Assembly: GCA_035695045.1 (NCBI GenBank) | Contig: DASSEX010000028.1 | Span: 1 to 64,000, forward strand | Source: DASSKP01 sp035695045 | GTDB taxonomy: Bacteria > Actinomycetota > Actinomycetes > JAFAQI01 | Reading direction: 5' to 3' | Length of the DNA: 64,000 bases | Shown here: positions 60,406-64,000 of the stretch, one piece after another | How the letters are laid out: every line of letters starts with the position of its first letter | How positions within the stretch are numbered: position 1 is the stretch's first letter | Position numbers and translations under genes: made by a program | Notes under the pieces: model-generated | What the model saw: the letters and a program-made list of their open reading frames with translations, nothing else | Databases searched by the model: none | Told to the model about the DNA's origin: nothing

Positions 60406-61013
60406 CTCCGAGTGGAGTGGCCACGCCGGCGAGTGCGGACGCCGCCGCGCGAGCGATCCCCTCGGAGGTGCTCGACGCCACCCGGGCCGCGGTCCTCGCC
60501 GTGGGCGTCCGGCGGACGACGCTGACCGACGTCGCACGGCGCGCGGGCGTCAGCCGCATGACGCTCTACCGCCTGGTGCCCGACGTCACGACGCTGATCC
60601 TCGCGGTCATGACGCGCGAGTTCGCCGCGGTGTTCCGCGAGGCCGAGCAGCAGGTCCGGCGGCGACGCACCGGTCGGGCGCGTGCCGTCGCCGCCATGGT
60701 CGAGGTGGTTCGACAGCTTCCGGAGGCCCAGCTCTTTCGCCGCGTGGTCGACGTCGACCCTGAGCTCTTGCTGCCCTACCTCACCGACCGGCTCGGCGCG
60801 ACGCAGCGCCTCGCGGTCGGACAGGTGCGCCGCATGCTGAGCGAGGGCGTCGCAGACGGGTCGATCCGTCGCGCCGACCTCGACACACTTGCTGTCACGG
60901 CGGTGCTGACCGCGACGCCCTTCGTCGTCTCCGCCCGGCTTCTCGACACGGATGCTCGCGCCGCGGCTCTCGACGAGCTCGCGCGCATGCTCGACTGCTG
61001 GCTCGCGCCGTGA
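60384..61013 (+). CDS. TetR family transcriptional regulator
   Basis: A 209-residue repressor with the N-terminal HTH (GVRRTTLTDVARRAGVSRMT, LYRLVPDVTTLI) at residues ~45-80 and a C-terminal ligand domain. It sits between the FAD oxidase and glpD and shares an overlapping stop with glpD (GTGA), like Rv2250c of M. tuberculosis, and probably controls both. The ligand is likely a glycerol phosphate or lipid-derived molecule (inference). Confidence 0.92.
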   Translation: MTSNRHSAPSGVATPASADAAARAIPSEVLDATRAAVLAVGVRRTTLTDVARRAGVSRMTLYRLVPDVTTLILAVMTREFAAVFREAEQQVRRRRTGRARAVAAMVEVVRQLPEAQLFRRVVDVDPELLLPYLTDRLGATQRLAVGQVRRMLSEGVADGSIRRADLDTLAVTAVLTATPFVVSARLLDTDARAAALDELARMLDCWLAP

Positions 61014-62503
61014 GCAGCACGCTGCTGGACGCGGCGCGCCGCTCGCGCGGGCTGGCGGCGCTGCGCCCCGGCCGACCCGTCGACCTGCTGGTCGTGGGCG
61101 GCGGCGTCACGGGCGCCGGCGTGGCTCTGGACGCGGCATCGCGCGGGTTGCGCGTCGTGCTCGTCGAGCGCGGCGACCTCGCGAGCGGCACCAGCCGCTG
61201 GTCGAGCAAGCTGGCGCACGGCGGACTGCGTTACATCGCGGCCGGCCAGATCGGCGTCGCCTGGGAGTCCGCGGTCGAGCGCAACCGGCTGTTCCGCTCG
61301 ATCGCCCCGCACCTCGTCCAGCCGATGACGTTCGTGATCCCCTCACCTCCCGCCGTGCGCTCGCGCGAGCGTCTCGTCGGGCGGATCGGCATGGGTATCG
61401 CCGACACGCTGCGAGCCGCCAGCCGGACTCCGGCCGTGCTGCCGTCGACGCGTTGGATCAGCAGTGACGAGATGCGCACGATGCTTCCGGTCCTGCAGGA
61501 CCGGCGCGAAGCGGTCCTTCACGTCGACGGCTCGCTCGAGGACGACGCGCGCCTCGTCGTCGCGATCGCGCGCACCGCGGCGTCGTACGGCGCCGAGATC
61601 CTCACGCACTGCAGCGCGCGCGACGTGCGGGCGACGGGCGCGACGGTCGTCGACGAGCTGACCGGCGACACGACGGACGTCGATGCCCGTTGCGTCGTCG
61701 TCGCGGCCGGTGTGTGGTCAGGCGGCCTGGTTGCCGACGTGCCGCTCCAGCCCAGCAGGGGAGCGCATCTGCTGTTGCGCGCCGAGTCGCTGGGCAACCC
61801 GTCGTGCGCGTTCAACATCCTCGTGCCGGGAACGCGCAACCGCTACGTGTTCGCGGTGCCGCGGCCGGACGGGACGGTGCAGGTCGGCCTGACCGACGAT
61901 GCGGTCGACGTCATCGAGGACGAGCCTGAAGTCACTGCGACGGACGAGACGTTCCTCTTGGAGACGCTGTCGAGCGGGTTGACCCGTGACGTCACGGCCG
62001 ATGACGTGGTCGGGCGTTTCGCGGGACTGCGTCCGCTGCTGCGCAGCTCGGATCCACGCAACCCCGCGGACCTCTCGCGTCGGCACGCACTGCTCGACCG
62101 CGACGGAGTCCTCGTCATCGTCGGCGGCAAGCTGACGACCTACCGCGCCATGGCCGAGGACACGGTCGACCGCGTCGCGAAGCGGCTCGACGCCGCCGGT
62201 GGTTGCCTCACCCGGACGTTGCCGCTCGTCGGTGCCGGACGGGTGGCCGACGCGGCCGGCCTGCCGCCCCGGCTGGTACGCCGATTCGGTGCGGAAGCTG
62301 CCCGGGTCGCAGCATGCGGGCCGGTCGAGCCGATGGCGGAGGGACTGCCGATGCTGAAGTGCGAGGTCGGTTGGGCGCTCGCCGCAGAAGGAGCCGTCAC
62401 CGCCGAGGACGTCGAGCGCAGACTGCGGCTCGATCTCGTTCCGGCCTGGCGCGACGCAGCCCGCGGTTACGTGGAGGAGGCCGTCGACCGCGCTCCCAGG
62501 TGA
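61010..62503 (+). CDS. glpD: Glycerol-3-phosphate dehydrogenase (quinone-linked)
   Basis: A 497-residue FAD enzyme oxidising glycerol 3-phosphate to DHAP and passing electrons to the quinone pool. VDLLVVGGGVTGAGVALDAA is the Rossmann site; ASGTSRWSSKLAHGGLRYI is the GlpD signature; VIVGGKLTTYRAMAEDTVDR lies near the C-terminus. GTG 61010 overlaps the TetR stop. It corresponds to M. tuberculosis glpD1 (Rv2249c). Confidence 0.95.
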   Translation: MSSTLLDAARRSRGLAALRPGRPVDLLVVGGGVTGAGVALDAASRGLRVVLVERGDLASGTSRWSSKLAHGGLRYIAAGQIGVAWESAVERNRLFRSIAPHLVQPMTFVIPSPPAVRSRERLVGRIGMGIADTLRAASRTPAVLPSTRWISSDEMRTMLPVLQDRREAVLHVDGSLEDDARLVVAIARTAASYGAEILTHCSARDVRATGATVVDELTGDTTDVDARCVVVAAGVWSGGLVADVPLQPSRGAHLLLRAESLGNPSCAFNILVPGTRNRYVFAVPRPDGTVQVGLTDDAVDVIEDEPEVTATDETFLLETLSSGLTRDVTADDVVGRFAGLRPLLRSSDPRNPADLSRRHALLDRDGVLVIVGGKLTTYRAMAEDTVDRVAKRLDAAGGCLTRTLPLVGAGRVADAAGLPPRLVRRFGAEAARVAACGPVEPMAEGLPMLKCEVGWALAAEGAVTAEDVERRLRLDLVPAWRDAARGYVEEAVDRAPR

Positions 62504-62955
62504 CGCCGGCGGATGCGCAGCGGGACGACGAAGAACCACGTCGTCCAGTAGGCCCCCATCGCGACGGCGAGAACCGCGCCGACGGCGTGGCCGTAGAGGT
62601 AGTCGCCGATGAGGAAGACGCTCGCAGCGACGGCGAGGATCAGCACGATCTGTCCGCCGAGGGTCACCCGCGTCGAGGTCTCGACCAGCTCCTTCTTCAA
62701 GCCGTGCCGGAACAGGATGCGGTGCATCGCAGCCGGGGCGATCAGCATGGCCGCAGACAGTCCGGCCAGCAGCAGCGCCGCGAAGTAGACGCCTCGCTGG
62801 AACTCGCTGACCTTCTGGAAGCCGTTGCTGAACGGCACGGTCAGCAAGAATGCGAAGAGGATCTGGGTCCCGTTCTGCGAGACCCGCAGCTCCTGAAGGA
62901 GGTCATCGAAGTTGCGATCGAGCCGCTCGGCTTCGCTCTCTTCGCCGGACCCCAC
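62467..62955 (-). CDS. DUF6328-like membrane protein
   Basis: A 162-residue protein with about four helices and an acidic N-terminus (MGSGEESEAERLDRNFDDLL). LQELRVSQNGTQILFAFLL and AAMHRILFRHGLKKELV are the conserved elements of a family I recognise as DUF6328, of unknown function. The 3' end overlaps glpD by 37 bp on the opposite strand. Confidence 0.75.
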   Translation of the reverse strand: MGSGEESEAERLDRNFDDLLQELRVSQNGTQILFAFLLTVPFSNGFQKVSEFQRGVYFAALLLAGLSAAMLIAPAAMHRILFRHGLKKELVETSTRVTLGGQIVLILAVAASVFLIGDYLYGHAVGAVLAVAMGAYWTTWFFVVPLRIRRRHLGARSTASST

Positions 62956-62970
62956 GGCCGCCCCTTAGCG

Positions 62971-63465
62971 TCAGCTGATGCCGGCGGTGTCCTCGACCGC
63001 TCGGGTCTGTCCGGGCCATCCTCGCAGCCGGGTCTGCACCGCGTGCATCGCCATCCGTAGCTCTTCGTCGTCGTCGCGCGTGATCGTGGCGACGGGACGA
63101 AGCCGCCGGCCGGACGCGTGCAGGGTGAGCGTCTCCGGGGAGAAGACGCCCCATACGAGTAGCCGCAAGGGCAGCCCGGACGGCGTACGGGAGATCTCGT
63201 CGATGTCGAACCACGCGACGTCGGCCTCGTAGAGCACGCCGCGGATGTGCAGGCCGTCCTCGCTGACGACCACCTTGGCGGTGAGCAACCGGTAGGCCAC
63301 CCACGCCGAGATCGCGACACCGGCCGCCGCCACGAGCCGGAGCCACGTGGGCGGAGTGCCGATCGTCAGCAGCCGGACCGAGAGCACGACGACGATCGCC
63401 GGGATGAGCGCCAGCACGCGTGCGCCGATGCGGTCGCGGATGACGATGTCGTCCATGCTGCTCAC
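62971..63465 (-). CDS. PH-domain (bPH) membrane protein
   Basis: A 164-residue protein with two helices near the N-terminus (RVLALIPAIVVVLSVRLL, WLRLVAAAGVAISAWVAYRL) followed by a bacterial PH-like domain (TAKVVVSEDGLHIRGVLYEA, DVAWFDIDEI). ATG 63456 (MDDIVI) is the alternative start to GTG 63465. Function unknown; such proteins are common in actinobacteria. It is 15 bp upstream of the DUF6328-like gene, likely in the same operon. Confidence 0.75.
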   Translation of the reverse strand: MSSMDDIVIRDRIGARVLALIPAIVVVLSVRLLTIGTPPTWLRLVAAAGVAISAWVAYRLLTAKVVVSEDGLHIRGVLYEADVAWFDIDEISRTPSGLPLRLLVWGVFSPETLTLHASGRRLRPVATITRDDDEELRMAMHAVQTRLRGWPGQTRAVEDTAGIS

Positions 63466-63549
63466 TCGGAGATGATCGGTGGGACAGACTCTGCGGCGAA
63501 GCGATTCCGGGAGAATTGGGCCGAACGGCCGATGGGTTGCCGGCCCGAG

Positions 63550-64000
63550 CTAGCGGATGTAGACCCCGCTGATGGCCCGTGAGATGACCAGACGCTGGAT
63601 CTCCGACGTGCCCTCGAAGATCGTGTAGATCTTCGCGTCGCGGTGCATCCGCTCGACGGGGTACTCGCGGGTGTAGCCGTTGCCGCCGAGGATCTGGATG
63701 GCCTGCTCGGTCACCCACACCGCCGTCTCGCCCGCGAACAGCTTGCACTGCGAGCCTTCGGCGGCCTCGAAAGTCTTTCCCTGCCGCGCCATCCAGGCCG
63801 CGCGCCAGACCAGCAGCCGCGACGCGTCGATGCGCGTCTTCATGTCGGCCAGCTTGAACGCGATGCCCTGGTTCTCGATGATCGGTCGGCCGAACTGCTC
63901 GCGGGTCTTCGCGTAGTCCAGGGCGACCTCGTAGGCAGCGCGCGCGATACCGACCGCCTGGGCGCCGACGGTCGGTCGGGTCCGCTCGAACGTCGCCATC
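63550..64000 (-). CDS. Acyl-CoA dehydrogenase, C-terminal part (5' end beyond the window)
   Basis: At least 150 codons of an acyl-CoA dehydrogenase, which introduces the alpha,beta double bond into acyl-CoA. The visible C-terminal helical domain includes RPTVGAQAVGIARAAYEVAL, YAKTREQFGRPI, QILGGNGYTREYPVERMHRD and the catalytic Glu in IFEGTSEIQRLVI. The N-terminal FAD/acyl domain lies past 64000; the first visible ATG (63999) is internal. Confidence 0.93.
   Translation of the reverse strand, partial: MATFERTRPTVGAQAVGIARAAYEVALDYAKTREQFGRPIIENQGIAFKLADMKTRIDASRLLVWRAAWMARQGKTFEAAEGSQCKLFAGETAVWVTEQAIQILGGNGYTREYPVERMHRDAKIYTIFEGTSEIQRLVISRAISGVYIR

Overview
The window is high-GC chromosomal DNA from an actinomycete (phylum Actinomycetota). 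The evidence is a groEL with the Gly/Met tail of the orphan GroEL2 paralogue and no groES, actinobacteria-restricted families (DUF3027, DUF3097, DUF2530, DUF4383, actinobacterial-type SerC, citrate synthase 2), many GTG starts, dense ATGA/GTGA stop-start overlaps, and a glpD/TetR/FAD-oxidase block arranged as in Mycobacterium tuberculosis Rv2249c-Rv2251. The genus cannot be fixed from the sequence. No insertion sequence, prophage, integrase or CRISPR array was seen.

Layout. 1-2.3 kb: a structured RNA resembling the actinobacterial cyclic-di-AMP riboswitch, then a CIRCE-controlled promoter and groEL. 2.3-24.3 kb: mostly housekeeping and small conserved genes (secreted FN3 protein, acyl-CoA synthetase, larE, DUF3352, cold-shock protein, two MFS exporters, purine permease, three linked genes including two duplicated YbjQ-fold proteins, MaoC hydratase, MarR regulator, 2'-5' RNA ligase, aldo/keto reductase). 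24.3-26.9 kb: a three-gene membrane cytochrome b operon, beginning with a 56-residue one-helix protein, preceded by a near-perfect DosR-type palindrome. 26.9-33.3 kb: central metabolism (serC, citrate synthase 2, pdxH, MFS, gltA).

33.3-41.5 kb is the most unusual region. Six genes on the minus strand (copD, copC, a PHM-like copper monooxygenase fused to a cupredoxin, a Tat-type amidohydrolase, a small secreted protein, a PQQ-type beta-propeller fused to a cupredoxin) look like one extracytoplasmic copper-dependent oxidation system with its own copper supply. 41.5-49.6 kb: udgX, an NlpC/P60 hydrolase, a hydroxyisobutyrate-dehydrogenase-like reductase, a citryl-CoA-lyase-like protein, a sigma/anti-sigma pair, a lipoprotein with two copies of a helical domain, a third cupredoxin, a small HTH protein with a tandem operator, and tRNA-Arg(CCU).

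49.7-56.6 kb is a nine-gene overlapping operon for a group 3b-type [NiFe] hydrogenase (hyhB, a cyclic-nucleotide-binding-domain gene, hyhG, hyhS, hyhL, maturation protease, hypC, an EamA transporter and a DUF6390-like gene). 56.7-64 kb: a STAS protein, a membrane Ser/Thr kinase with a lipoprotein partner, the FAD-oxidase/TetR/glpD block, two small membrane proteins and the 3' part of an acyl-CoA dehydrogenase that runs off the right edge.

A possible unifying theme is survival under low oxygen and redox change: a hydrogenase, a DosR-boxed cytochrome b operon, and copper-based extracytoplasmic electron transfer. A 62-bp palindromic repeat occurs in two gene boundaries 17 kb apart and is probably a dispersed genomic element.
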